Below, in pieces: positions 29,901 through 36,519 of a DNA stretch of 39,161 nt. Each line of letters begins with the position of its first letter. Position 1 is the first letter of the stretch. The DNA lies in the NCBI GenBank assembly GCA_947451115.1, contig CANFXV010000022.1:1-39161 (forward strand), in the 5' to 3' direction. The DNA comes from Bacteroidota bacterium. Its GTDB lineage: Bacteria > Bacteroidota > Bacteroidia > Chitinophagales > Chitinophagaceae. The translations under genes were made by a program, and so were the position numbers. The notes under the pieces are model-generated. The model did no database searches and was not told the DNA's origin. It worked only from the letters and a program-made list of their open reading frames with translations.

Positions 29901-32900
29901 TGCCTGGAAAGTATTATTGGTCAGTAATGTCCATTGACAATAATTTTGAAAGTTCTGATTATTCTGCAGAGTCTAATTTCACTTTGTCTTATCCATGGAA
30001 ATTTGTTAATCAGGGTGGATTGGTGGACAGAAGAATTCAACCTGTTGATAATCCTGCCTTTGCTTGGGCGGATTTCAACAATGATGGAAAATCTGACTTT
30101 ATCTATTTGGGAACTCAACAGTGGAATCAAAGTTTATATTGGAATGGCCCAATTGGTATCTACCAGAATTTAGCGAATAAATTTGCTAAAGTAACTTCCA
30201 CAGGCCTAGAGAATATTGTACCTAGTCTTAAAAATGTAGAAGTGAAATGTGTGGATATTAATGCGGACGGGTTAATTGATATTTTGATTGCAGGTGAAAA
30301 CCCAACTGATTTTAATTCTTCCCCAACTTTCTTGGTATTCCAAAATCAAGGTAATTTCATTTTTACTGATATTACAACTAAGTTTATTAAGAACTTTAGC
30401 GGCTTTAAGAAATTAAAAAATCCAAAAATTGAGTTCTCTGATTTTGACAACGATGGTTATTTGGATATGGTTTATGGTGGAACTCAAACCGATGGCACTG
30501 GGGCTGTAAATATTTATAAGATTAGTAAAGATACCCTTATCAAAACAGTTCCAAACTATGCATTTGTGGTTACTGCAATGCCTAATAATCTTTCTGGTAT
30601 CATCAACGCGAATGATCCACAAAACATTCAATTTGCTTTTGGCGATTTGAATAAGGATAAAACATTTGACTTGGTCACTACTTATGAAGGAGGAGGATTT
30701 ACTAGATACACAGATATATACATTAATAATTTTGATAGTGCAACTCAAAGTAGTAAGTTTACGAAATACACCAGCGTCCAATTACCAAAAATAAAAAATG
30801 GTAAAATAGACTTGGTAGATTTTAACAATGATGGTCTTTTGGATATTGCTATGAGTGGGTATGCAACTGGCATTGGAGAAATATTTAATGTCTATCAAAA
30901 TACCTATACCAAAGCCAATGGGTTAAACTTTGTAAATGTTACAACTGCGGGATTACAACCTGTTGAAAACACAAAAACAACATGGGGTGACTTTAATGGT
31001 GACGGATTCCCTGATGTTATTTTTAGTGGAGACAGAGATGGTTATGGTTATGTTACAAAAATGGCCATTTCTTCAAAAGACACAGTTGGATATAGCCAAT
31101 TCAATGAATTGCCTACTTTCCCATTTGGTAATTATACCAAGTTGACCCCGTCTATGGGAGATATTGGTGGGGATGGTCATTTGGGATTTGTATTGGTGGG
31201 AAGTGAAAATGATCCATTGTATCAAGGCCAGAACAGCCAATTGTATAAATCATTTAGAATTTTAAGAAATGTACGTAATTATTCAGCTGTAGTAAGTGGA
31301 AATGCTGTAGCGGCAGAAACTTCAACTGGCAGAATTAAATCCATGTCATTGGCTGCGAATAAAACATCAACAGTCTTTAATAACATTAAGCCTTTAAACA
31401 TTTCAAGCTTATTGGTTAAACCTTATGCCAGTGATTCAACCCAATTGGATAGTGGTTTACTTGAAAGCTCTTATCTATCTAATGATGCACCAACTATTCC
31501 AGTCTTATACAAACTTAATGTTGCTAAAAAACGTGCAGAAAATAAATATTTAGTTCAATTCAACTGGAAGCCATCTACCGATGACAAAACGCCTTCTGAT
31601 GGATTGACTTATTCTCTATCTGTGGGTACTGCTAGTAATTTGTCTGATATTGTGAATGTTGAATCTGATTTGGCAACTGGTATTCAGAAAAAACCACAGC
31701 CTGGTAATGTTGGTAAAGACACTAGTTGGCAAATTTCATTACCTCCAGGTAAATATTATTATTCTGTGCAATCCATTGATGCAGCCTATGAAGGATCTAA
31801 ATTCTCGGATCGACAAATGTTTACTTTGAGTTCTTTAGGTGTTACTAAAGAAGTTACCCCACCTTCAGATATTTTGTTTAATGATTCCGCAAGGGCTAAA
31901 TTCTATTTTAGAAAAGGTGATTCTACAAACTTCAATGTAAAATTGCGTGCGATTTCAAAGGATACAACATCTAAGTATACAATTTCATTGGTTACAGGGT
32001 CTGGAACCAATGCTATCTTCTCATTTAATAGTACTACCAATGTGTTGACCTTGAAAGGCAAGTTGACAGACACTTTATATATGTTAACAGTGAAAGCTGC
32101 AGATTCATTGGGAAGTGAATTGGTTAAGAGCTATAGCATTTATGTTAGACAATCTGCGGACAAGATTTTATTAAACAGTGTTGATACTAGTATTATTAGA
32201 TATAAAACAGGAGTGGATTCTGCTGGTTTAGCAACTGGCTTGTTGGCCGCATATAACACAGTTACTTCTAATGCAAGTACAAATTTCACTTATAAATTAG
32301 TCGCTGGTGCGGGAGATTTCAATAATGGTTCATTCTCTATTGAAAATGATGTACTTGTAAATACTAAAAAATTAACAAGTGCTGATACATTATCAGTGAG
32401 GGTAACTGCACTTGATGATTATGGTTTAAATACTGATAAAATTATCAAGTTTGTATCTAACTGTACCACTAAGCCTAATCTTATTGTTTCAACAAGTACT
32501 GCTGCAATATGTAGTCCGGGCACTATTAATATTGCTGATACTGTATATAGAAAAGGAAGCACTGGTGCATTTGCAATAAGTTATTTTGCGGATCAAAATG
32601 AACAAACTTTGGTAGCTGATCCAACCAAGGTTGCAAAAACTGGCACTTATTACATTAAAGCTATAGACTCTAATAGTTGTTCAGTATTGAAACCTTTGGC
32701 AGTAGCAGTAAATGCCCTACCAATTGCTCCAATAGCAAGTCCTATTGCTTTATGTACTAATACGCCTAGCAGTATAACAACAGTTGTCGCTTCGGCCAAG
32801 AGTAGCTTAAATTGGTATGGAACCGCTGCAACAGGCGGAACTGCTGTGAAAACTGCGCCAGTTCCTTCTGTGACTGCGGCAGGTGTTACTAATTATTATG

Positions 32901-33430
32901 TTAGCCAAACAGATTCTGCAAGCGGTTGTGAAGGACCTAGAGCTAAATTAGCAATCACTGTAATTAATACACCTGTAATTGCTAGAGATACGGCTGGATT
33001 CTTAATTGCAAATGCTGTAGCTGGTAATAAGTGGTATTGGTACAAAGACGCCACTTTGGTGGATAGTAGTGCTAAATTTAAGCCAACTGGTGCTGGTAGT
33101 TATACTGTGAAGTCAATGGAAAATGCATGTAAGAGTCAATCTTACTATTACCTAGTCACAGACGTTATTAACTTAAGTGCTACGGAGTACATTAAATTAG
33201 CGCCAAATCCATTTGTGAACTTCTTGAACTTTGATTTTGTTGTCAATGGTTATCAAAAATTAAACATTGATGTCTTTGAAACATCTACCGGAAGTAGAAT
33301 TTCTTCTAAACAAGGGGTGTATGCAGGTTCAAGATTGTCATACTCAGAATTATCTGCGGGCGTATATATTTTCAAAGTATCTTCGTCAGATGGTAAATTG
33401 TCTTATCAATTCAAAATGATTAAACTATAA
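20933..33430 (+). CDS. Giant T9SS-secreted multidomain surface protein (4165 residues)
   Basis: Complete ORF of 4165 residues with a Sec signal peptide (MKRIQLLITLLVSVLLL, cleavage near ASA) and a C-terminal type A T9SS sorting domain (4085-4165), so it should be secreted across the outer membrane and probably held at the surface. Order seen: two related beta-sandwich modules (about 78-175 and 430-530) around Ig/BIG2-like segments; an Fn3 interrupted by a C-type lectin domain (692-826); Fn3; beta-helix (about 966-1339); Fn3 domains; second beta-helix (about 1530-1838); Fn3; a region of no recognised family (about 1940-2130); three FG-GAP blocks each followed by Fn3 (2130-3635), with 18 DxNxDG-type motifs; two cadherin-like modules; Ig-like modules with paired Cys. 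It looks like an adhesin or glycan-binding protein; its ligand is unknown. A lipoprotein gene follows after 18 bases. Confidence 0.93.
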   Translation: MKRIQLLITLLVSVLLLTNSVNVKASANEKSAVLKIKSNILPLANITKIVNENSNNKFAATFFAAVATVSQTFTTFSACQSSTTSTQTFTVSATGLAANLLITAPTGYEVSLAVGAGTFSTSISLTQSGGIVSTTTLWIRLKNGLPSGFYLGNLVVSSAGTSLQSVPVPANSGIGPVPPPATITASGATSFCAPGSVVLTAPSGPYSYTWSTGANTASITATTSGSYTLTVSYSCGTATSSATIVTATALPTVNAITGTLSVCIGGSSTLSNTTTGGTWTSGTTGVATISSAGLVSGVAAGSSTITYTVASNVNSACTNFTTASVLVNSLPTLSVGNIGGVLTTATSYDIPLTATTGSPDLYSVLASTPALSSYTAVNDGTLSGTTITVPLPTTKTAGSYGFNLRVKKSTTGCESAARALSLSVTKILTSGTISAFTTCIGTASASQTFTVTGSGLIDDILLTAPTGIEISRTSSTSGYKDTLILAQSSASVAATTIYLRLKASATANSGTTWNSNTISLTAASATTATISIPASIISTLPAISATLSKFYTNVGANLTLTGSASPAISNTWVSSVTSIGTISSSSVTGVFVPVANGSTDVTYTNSNGCSVVQSITVGPNVPVMNSVTAGQTKNYLRWTVPTTPLAFVDSIQIHRSTDSLGTFAKIATIFNDTTLNTNTSTSRGKPLTTSAYTYFGTYNGSDYYLSNNATTWTAAKAAAIAEGGQLVCIETAAENNYLTVRNYALYNGHYWAGGYQINNLDEAKGNWYWVNGKKMTMDMTGTSFGYNSGEPNNSPAGEDYLEILNGGNWNDLTNNNGLRYLIEYDGSTSLNLSNFTDSSLTNNTRYYYKLKSKVKSSGDISGFGNIKGGTPNTGTKIPSAITASTVSNIVQIKWTNESTEAGTYQIERSVDSFKITSNLVGNIANTKTSILDSNLSNRIYYYRIKAIDANGVESSYSNIIASPLVVNKIYVASTGSDANLGSYSSPLKTLTKALVNSFSGDTIILAKGTYANSATLKVVNQVYITSNYYTTKDSSDITGTIITGGKDFQLFTGSPTFTINGLTIQDHSNLVFNASSFISIYACIIKNNGDPSNINNTFMYLRNSSILNSSRIESNYGIVTLEGYGNKVDQNFFYKNKYSVQNGATQLINGWKGKTYITNNIFVQNGYDFTNYWDGFRSAVIEPGGWGGDSTFIINNTFIKNGGLAIHVSLSNDRTMIIANNLIYNPAGDIMFYKPSNGNTSYNKSTIFSNNTLLDSLSKYTSNGYYNVTETGNIYGQDISKMFDTTTNKLKSNFVGIKQGVYSLLNKSSTSYYKVPLYDYFNNARTTKIDIGAEQVTYNLASPILDNVEGGDNFTKISILKPYDTAKIKAFEIYRDVKSIADSNTVLKPILTTANNNVLSILDTNVTNGLNYYYRIKALEAANPLNKSLYSNEVSVKPNIPPSRIDTLLISSAPRSALLTWKKLNSPVKYLVLGGKTKEELSVVANNLDTNNYKLTNLLPNTNYWFAVKAVDSGGAVSKISNIVQLKLSNTWYVDTLLNSFQIGSNEYPLNSLQSTIDNSLNGDTILVKPGQYSSIKVSNKSIFIKSLAGATSTSIVDLNKVGYLVRIDGNSSGTKPYPVTIVSGFNISDFQYYQNIPYASGVIYSLEYTSPVFENCVIQNNKWRALIGTDYAAPTFVNCIISNNETLFSIPYNDSTQLNYRTVRFVNSNIINNTNWGYINTYNNRGLMPFLNCIIWGNGRSTMLKDGTTPNHKVVNSIVDDKIYAAQSGNIKKDPLYNDVSSGSYQLSNSSPAIGKGAPYLLMNGDTLFAATKDFEYNTRPLPAGSSIDIGAYENKNYFAAPKLLELNRDVADKKNLTISFSYDSTLSLSKYLLIRDTLKAALDTALTYRELAKTTSMIYDTIALDKTYYYALRLVTTDNKKSGISNIKSSNDTINVPSVNFLNDTASLIFNNASGRLKFNLVNLSSDPENNKNPHLIFYDDSYRLVDTNQSRVDYYDTMYILNSSKGSGTNTLKHSVNARIKINSKPDYYQKILPPFNVNFDDEFDLPIIRMQNGLSEYDQKTELMTLKGKISNSTWSYDHDSTTNYYGAFKSSYNGIVKNEIPSNLFTTPKFSYMIGSHEMPNIREDADYIDADFNGTQEFVVTPSQLKWSGNYLSNGASYQNVNATLKLIKFIDVNNDGIKDIFATTNWGNWLGLGQGSPLMVFVSNKKVGAYELNYTNVALDYNTSIYIGPLKNYNDGVFVIARTNGSSAYNTFKFNTSNNRLVVTPNDYKLKVNLSDGRFDVADINSDGFPDIAQFGNSGAIQIYLNNQIDGFKDVAEFDNPFTQDIQGNGYPINFRLLDLNNDGFKDIVWTEYARNNNTYGTARVLRSLVQTPNKSFTIPTLTAPKNLTAANNGYLIKTKWDRVLNQASNSINTYNFKISNDNTYKTSNINTFYNYRATNPKIPIVLDGMKFGSYIDSVVFKDNTVSSSKPYYLTVQTVNPDGIVSDVTQLSFTPKDVLTKSLKNVLPGLTNARMAWGDYNNDGLLDLAVMGSKDDGTSFTTIYKNDKGTLVDLGLTNISLLNGDLKWADINNDGWLDLLVVGQYSTSKNKVQLFTNRRGFFEITAPTSIPALRNSTITFGDQDANGTMDLAMIGADSVGNPRSYLLNNDGAGNFTIDKYFFDNQIIPNICNGDIRFVDFDLDGDLDLVYAGSDKLDQSTARGVGGIKVNTLLDAKNSINYINNFTTTYVQGLNLANAKFDFGDVDNDGDMDIVIIGTNQDGGTNTVPVPLVKLIKNRTVETRGGANNFYYNYYNTQESILDSVDKGSVKFSDYNNDGLLDLAYTGTNKKGSPTTKILMNLGGFNNFDTVRNVALPQYSSSTLAWGDFDNSGTQDLLVAGENKGVSALTIFTNEQGDNKNIAPKLATNLVVNDFGLGRVLLSWTPPEDDHTTSNSLYYLIRVGTTPGGSNIVTIPVNKINGKYKLLSPNTTLISGNSYYMELMPGKYYWSVMSIDNNFESSDYSAESNFTLSYPWKFVNQGGLVDRRIQPVDNPAFAWADFNNDGKSDFIYLGTQQWNQSLYWNGPIGIYQNLANKFAKVTSTGLENIVPSLKNVEVKCVDINADGLIDILIAGENPTDFNSSPTFLVFQNQGNFIFTDITTKFIKNFSGFKKLKNPKIEFSDFDNDGYLDMVYGGTQTDGTGAVNIYKISKDTLIKTVPNYAFVVTAMPNNLSGIINANDPQNIQFAFGDLNKDKTFDLVTTYEGGGFTRYTDIYINNFDSATQSSKFTKYTSVQLPKIKNGKIDLVDFNNDGLLDIAMSGYATGIGEIFNVYQNTYTKANGLNFVNVTTAGLQPVENTKTTWGDFNGDGFPDVIFSGDRDGYGYVTKMAISSKDTVGYSQFNELPTFPFGNYTKLTPSMGDIGGDGHLGFVLVGSENDPLYQGQNSQLYKSFRILRNVRNYSAVVSGNAVAAETSTGRIKSMSLAANKTSTVFNNIKPLNISSLLVKPYASDSTQLDSGLLESSYLSNDAPTIPVLYKLNVAKKRAENKYLVQFNWKPSTDDKTPSDGLTYSLSVGTASNLSDIVNVESDLATGIQKKPQPGNVGKDTSWQISLPPGKYYYSVQSIDAAYEGSKFSDRQMFTLSSLGVTKEVTPPSDILFNDSARAKFYFRKGDSTNFNVKLRAISKDTTSKYTISLVTGSGTNAIFSFNSTTNVLTLKGKLTDTLYMLTVKAADSLGSELVKSYSIYVRQSADKILLNSVDTSIIRYKTGVDSAGLATGLLAAYNTVTSNASTNFTYKLVAGAGDFNNGSFSIENDVLVNTKKLTSADTLSVRVTALDDYGLNTDKIIKFVSNCTTKPNLIVSTSTAAICSPGTINIADTVYRKGSTGAFAISYFADQNEQTLVADPTKVAKTGTYYIKAIDSNSCSVLKPLAVAVNALPIAPIASPIALCTNTPSSITTVVASAKSSLNWYGTAATGGTAVKTAPVPSVTAAGVTNYYVSQTDSASGCEGPRAKLAITVINTPVIARDTAGFLIANAVAGNKWYWYKDATLVDSSAKFKPTGAGSYTVKSMENACKSQSYYYLVTDVINLSATEYIKLAPNPFVNFLNFDFVVNGYQKLNIDVFETSTGSRISSKQGVYAGSRLSYSELSAGVYIFKVSSSDGKLSYQFKMIKL
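23006..23410 (+). other. C-type lectin-like domain inside the giant protein
   Basis: Residues about 692-826. Seen: an opening GSDYYLSNN, the W-x-A-A-K-x-x-A helix start (TWTAAKAAA), GGQL, HYWAGGYQ, the WYWVNG strand, EPN at 790-792 and WND at 809-811, then a closing YLIEY strand. EPN with WND is the calcium-site-2 pair that in animal C-type lectins favours mannose/glucose-type sugars. The usual disulfide cysteines are absent (only one Cys is seen), as in many bacterial lectin-like domains. Sugar binding is inferred from these residues. Confidence 0.85.
23830..24945 (+). other. First parallel beta-helix region of the giant protein
   Basis: Residues about 966-1338. It begins with the DUF1565-like opening IYVASTGSDANLGSYSSP followed by a GDTIILAKGTY strand, continues with Asn-rich repeated short strands (INNTF, ANNLI, SNNTL) and ends in KIDIGAEQ. 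The pattern is that of pectate-lyase-like right-handed helices that bind or cut polysaccharides; no catalytic residues could be assigned. Confidence 0.7.
25525..26446 (+). other. Second parallel beta-helix region of the giant protein
   Basis: Residues about 1531-1838. It opens WYVDTLLNS then GDTILVKPGQY, has strands such as FENCVIQNN, FVNCIISNN and FVNSNIINN, and closes with SIDIGAYENK, the same kind of ending as the first helix. The two helices share layout but are diverged in sequence. Confidence 0.7.
28487..29650 (+). repeat. Seven FG-GAP/VCBS-type repeats (predicted propeller A)
   Basis: Seven successive motifs of the form (G/A/V/S)D-x-(N/D)-x-(D/N/S)-G-xx-D-(L/I) spaced about 50-70 residues: GDYNNDGLLDL (D2526), ADINNDGWLDL, GDQDANGTMDL, VDFDLDGDLDL, GDVDNDGDMDI, SDYNNDGLLDL, GDFDNSGTQDL (D2874). 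The Asp/Asn loops are the usual calcium-binding turns. Seven copies fit one seven-bladed beta-propeller of the integrin-alpha/FG-GAP type. An Fn3 domain lies on each side. Confidence 0.8.
30050..31275 (+). repeat. Seven FG-GAP/VCBS-type repeats (predicted propeller B)
   Basis: Seven motifs spaced about 57-67 residues: ADFNNDGKSDF (D3047), VDINADGLIDI, SDFDNDGYLDM, GDLNKDKTFDL, VDFNNDGLLDI, GDFNGDGFPDV, GDIGGDGHLGF (D3410). Two are degenerate: the fourth has Lys for the loop Gly and the seventh has Gly for the last Asp. As with propeller A, an Fn3 domain follows (about 31540-31840) and resembles the one after propeller A. Confidence 0.8.
33185..33427 (+). other. Type A T9SS C-terminal sorting domain
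   Basis: The last 81 residues (4085-4165). The opening IKLAPNPF with P4091-N4092-P4093, then LNFDF, the LNIDVFETSTG strand, LSYSELSAGVYIFKVSS and the final KMIKL are the standard order of a Por-secretion-system type A domain. It directs export through the T9SS and is normally cleaved when the protein is attached to the surface. Confidence 0.93.
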
Positions 33431-33448
33431 TATTAAAAATTGAATCTT

Positions 33449-33889
33449 ATGAAATATTTAAAATTAGTATTGGTAGCCATTCCATTTATCTTATTCTCTT
33501 GTAGTAAAGGAGGAGATACTGGAACTACACCTACACCAACACCTCCACCTACACCAACCGAAGCAGACATTGCTTTTAAAGTGGAAATAGATGCTAAGGA
33601 AGTAGATTATTCTGGTATTGTAGCTGCCTTGTCTACCACGCAAGCCATCAATGTAAATGTAACTTCTACTTTACCAAAGGATGGAGTAACCATTGATGTA
33701 TCTACTAAAAAGAATGCAGATAATACTGTAGTTTCTTCAAGTAGCGCTGCAAGTACTACTGGAGCTACCAATGCCGCTAGTGTTACTAGTTTAGCCCCTG
33801 GTGTTTTATGTACAGTAACTGTAACGGTAACGTCTAAATCAAAGTCTTCTAATAGTTCAACCAAGACTTTCCAGATTGCTGCTAAATAA
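33449..33889 (+). CDS. Small putative surface lipoprotein
   Basis: 146 residues from the ATG at 33449; an in-frame TTG nine bases earlier is less likely. The signal ends FILFSC, with Cys18 as the lipidated residue, followed by KGGDTG and a Thr/Pro linker (about 25-38). The rest, about 105 residues, is rich in Ser, Thr, Val and Ala and looks like one beta-sandwich (for example VTVTVTS near the end); I recognise no family. It begins 18 bases after the giant gene's stop and is followed by a terminator, so both are probably one transcript. It may be an outer-membrane partner of the giant protein, but only position supports this. Confidence 0.8.
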   Translation: MKYLKLVLVAIPFILFSCSKGGDTGTTPTPTPPPTPTEADIAFKVEIDAKEVDYSGIVAALSTTQAINVNVTSTLPKDGVTIDVSTKKNADNTVVSSSSAASTTGATNAASVTSLAPGVLCTVTVTVTSKSKSSNSSTKTFQIAAK

Positions 33890-33926
33890 ATCATAAGGAA
33901 GAAAAAGCTTCCCCTAATAGATAAAA

Positions 33927-33965
33927 GGACCCTTGTAAATCTTGAATTTGCAAGGGTTTTTTTTG
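33927..33965 (+). terminator. Terminator of the giant protein/lipoprotein operon
   Basis: ACCCTTGTAAAT at 33929-33940 pairs with ATTTGCAAGGGT at 33946-33957 (12 pairs, one G-U, loop CTTGA) and runs into seven more T. Clear Rho-independent form, closing the operon before the dehydratase gene. Confidence 0.93.
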
Positions 33966-33992
33966 TTAAATTGTGAGAAATAAGCTGGTTCT

Positions 33993-35708
33993 ATGGAATC
34001 AAATAAGTTAAGAAGTCAAAATTGGTTTGGACGTAAAGGCAAGGATGGATTTATCTACCGTGCTTGGATGAAAAACCAAGGCATTCCTCCAGATATGTTT
34101 GAAGGTAAGCCAGTGATAGGCATTTGTAATACTTGGAGTGAATTAACCCCCTGCAATGCGCATTTAAGAGACTTGGCCGAAATGGTCAAAAAAGGGGTAT
34201 TGGAAGCAGGTGGTTTTCCGGTAGAATTTCCTGTGATGTCTTTAGGAGAAACCTTGGTCAAGCCCACGGCCATGTTGTACAGGAATTTAGCCAGCATGGA
34301 TGTGGAAGAATCTATTCGCGCCAATCCAGTAGATGGGGTAGTCTTGTTATGTGGCTGCGATAAAACAACGCCATCCTTAGTAATGGGGGCTTGCAGTGTA
34401 GATATACCCACTTTAGTAATATCAGGAGGGCCCATGTTAAAAGGGCATTGGAAAGGGAAAGACATTGGCACTTCCGATGTATGGCGATTTGATGTGGCAG
34501 AAAAATTAGGACAAATTACCCAAGAAGAATTTATAGAAGCTGAAGCCTGTATGGCCAGAACCCAGGGGCATTGTGCCGTGATGGGTACCGCTTCCACCAT
34601 GGCCGTGATGGTAGAAGCATTAGGATTATCCTTACCTAACAATGCGAGCATCCCCGCAGCAGACGCGCGAAGAAAAGTATTGTCGCAATTATCAGGAAGA
34701 AGAATTGTAGAGATGGTGAAAGAAGATTTAACCTTATCCAAAATATTAACCAGAGATGCTTTTGAAAATGCGATAAAAGTAAATGCAGCTATTGGAGGCT
34801 CTACCAATTTTGTGATTCATTTGTTGGCCATAGCAGGTCGTATTGGCGTTGAACTAAATTTGAACGATTTTGATACATATTCTCAGGGCATTCCACTACT
34901 TGCGAATATTCAACCCTCGGGCGAACATTATTTGGAGGACTTATATTATTCTGGAGGCATGCCCGCCATTATGAAAGAAATGGGATCGGTGATGCATCAA
35001 AATGCATTAACAGTGAATGGAAAATCTATAGGAGAAAATTGCGCCAAGGCCGAAGTGTATGATCGAAATATTATTGGTACCATGCAAGCGCCTTTCAAAC
35101 CCGATTCTGGAATTATAGTAGTCACAGGAAACTTGGCACCCAATGGAGCCGTGATTAAACCATCGGCAGCCAGTGCAAATTTATTAACGCATCGGGGTAA
35201 AGCCGTGGTATTTGATAGCATTGAAGATTATCATGCACGCATCGAAGACCCGAATTTAGCAATTGATGAAAATAGTATTATGGTTTTACAAAATGTAGGA
35301 CCAAGAGGTTATCCTGGAATGGCCGAAGTGGGCAATATGGCCCTGCCTAAAAAATTATTAGAAAAAGGTATTACAGATTTAGTGAGAATATCTGATGGAA
35401 GAATGAGTGGCACAGGATTTGGCACCGTGGTATTGCATGTATCTCCAGAAGCCGCAGTGGGAGGTACTTTGGGCCTGGTCAAAAATGGAGACATCATTTG
35501 TTTGGATGTGCCCAACAGAAAATTAACCCTCGAAGTTGCTGAGGATGAATTAGCAGCAAGAAAAAAATTATGGAAGCAAACTCAAAAGATAGCAACAAGA
35601 GGCTATGTACACTTGTATCAAAATCATGTAGAGCAAGCGCATTTGGGGGCCGATATGGATTTTTTAAAAGGAGGGTCGGGTAGTACAGTCACTAGAGATT
35701 CACATTGA
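33993..35708 (+). CDS. IlvD/EDD-family sugar-acid dehydratase (L-arabinonate/xylonate type)
   Basis: 571 residues. Dehydrates an aldonic acid to a 2-keto-3-deoxy acid using an iron-sulfur cluster and magnesium. The opening FIYRAWMKNQG and GICNTWSELTPCN are those of pentonate/hexonate dehydratases rather than biosynthetic IlvD. Candidate cluster ligands are Cys45, Cys122 (in GCDKTTP) and Cys194 (in QGHCAVMGTAST), with the metal-site Lys124 beside them. The ATG follows a terminator, so transcription starts between 33966 and 33992 or just upstream, though no promoter was evident. The next genes, an SDR 31 bases on and an SMP-30 lactonase, supply the earlier steps of an oxidative sugar route. Whether the substrate is arabinonate, xylonate, fuconate or another acid cannot be read from the sequence. 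Confidence 0.92.
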   Translation: MESNKLRSQNWFGRKGKDGFIYRAWMKNQGIPPDMFEGKPVIGICNTWSELTPCNAHLRDLAEMVKKGVLEAGGFPVEFPVMSLGETLVKPTAMLYRNLASMDVEESIRANPVDGVVLLCGCDKTTPSLVMGACSVDIPTLVISGGPMLKGHWKGKDIGTSDVWRFDVAEKLGQITQEEFIEAEACMARTQGHCAVMGTASTMAVMVEALGLSLPNNASIPAADARRKVLSQLSGRRIVEMVKEDLTLSKILTRDAFENAIKVNAAIGGSTNFVIHLLAIAGRIGVELNLNDFDTYSQGIPLLANIQPSGEHYLEDLYYSGGMPAIMKEMGSVMHQNALTVNGKSIGENCAKAEVYDRNIIGTMQAPFKPDSGIIVVTGNLAPNGAVIKPSAASANLLTHRGKAVVFDSIEDYHARIEDPNLAIDENSIMVLQNVGPRGYPGMAEVGNMALPKKLLEKGITDLVRISDGRMSGTGFGTVVLHVSPEAAVGGTLGLVKNGDIICLDVPNRKLTLEVAEDELAARKKLWKQTQKIATRGYVHLYQNHVEQAHLGADMDFLKGGSGSTVTRDSH

Positions 35709-35739
35709 TAATTATTTAGATGAATTAAAAATACTTCTT

Positions 35740-36501
35740 ATGGAATTTAAAAATAAAGTAGCCATTGTAACCGGAGCAGGTAAGGGCATTGGTTTTGAAA
35801 TTTGCACCAACTTGGCTTTAGAAGGAGCCACCGTATTTTTGAATGATTTAGATGAAGCCTTGGCCATTGAAGCAGCAAAAAAAATCAATGAAAAGACAAA
35901 TGGGCAATGTATTGCCATGGGAGGGGACAGTAGTGATGTGGTTTTTATTCAGAAAATGGTGGATGAAGCGGTAAGCAAATTTGGAAAACTAGACATTGTG
36001 ATTGCCAATGCAGGCATTACTTTATACGGTGACTTTTTTAAGTATAGCCCTGAATCATTTTTTAAAGTGATGCAGGTAAATTTAGGAGGGACTTTCTTTT
36101 TAGCACAAGCAGCTTCTAACCAAATGAAAAAGCAAGCCAATGGAGGTAGTCTTTTATTTACTTCATCTGTAACAGGGCATCAAGCACATAAGGAATTAGC
36201 AGCCTATGGCATGAGTAAAGCCGCCATCGAAATGTTGGCGCGCAACTTAGTGATAGAAGTTTCTCCATTCAAAATAAATGTCAATACCATTGCGCCAGGG
36301 GCCACTTTAACAGAGCGTACTTTAGAAGATCCTAAGTATACCGAGGTTTGGAATCAATTAACCCCCATGGGCCGACCGGCCTATGTTTCAGATATTGCAT
36401 CCGCCGCTTTGTTTTTGGTTTCAGACAAAGCCAAGCATATCACAGGACAAACCTTAATCATCGATGGTGGTTGGACCTGTATTAGTCCTGCGCCGTTTTA
36501 A
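35740..36501 (+). CDS. SDR-family oxidoreductase, probable sugar dehydrogenase
   Basis: 253 residues, a normal classical short-chain dehydrogenase. Seen: the cofactor motif TGAGKGIG (11-18), NAG at 90-92, the catalytic Ser in the TSS at 141-143, Y156 and K160 (YGMSK), and a C-terminal GQTLIIDGG. Asp36 after the second strand (NDLD) suggests NAD preference. In this operon the likely job is to oxidise the sugar C1 to a lactone, the substrate of the downstream lactonase; a different position or a later step is possible. Starts 31 bases after the dehydratase stop. Confidence 0.9.
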   Translation: MEFKNKVAIVTGAGKGIGFEICTNLALEGATVFLNDLDEALAIEAAKKINEKTNGQCIAMGGDSSDVVFIQKMVDEAVSKFGKLDIVIANAGITLYGDFFKYSPESFFKVMQVNLGGTFFLAQAASNQMKKQANGGSLLFTSSVTGHQAHKELAAYGMSKAAIEMLARNLVIEVSPFKINVNTIAPGATLTERTLEDPKYTEVWNQLTPMGRPAYVSDIASAALFLVSDKAKHITGQTLIIDGGWTCISPAPF

Positions 36502-36519
36502 ATGCTTTATTAAATATTC

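Noticed and set aside
33440..33448. TTG start for the small lipoprotein
   Set aside because: The ATG three codons later begins directly with MKYLK and a lipoprotein signal of normal length.
34055..34807. 250-codon open frame on the minus strand opposite the dehydratase gene
   Set aside because: It lies wholly within a strongly conserved gene and its translation has no recognisable domain; it is a shadow of codon bias in the sense gene.
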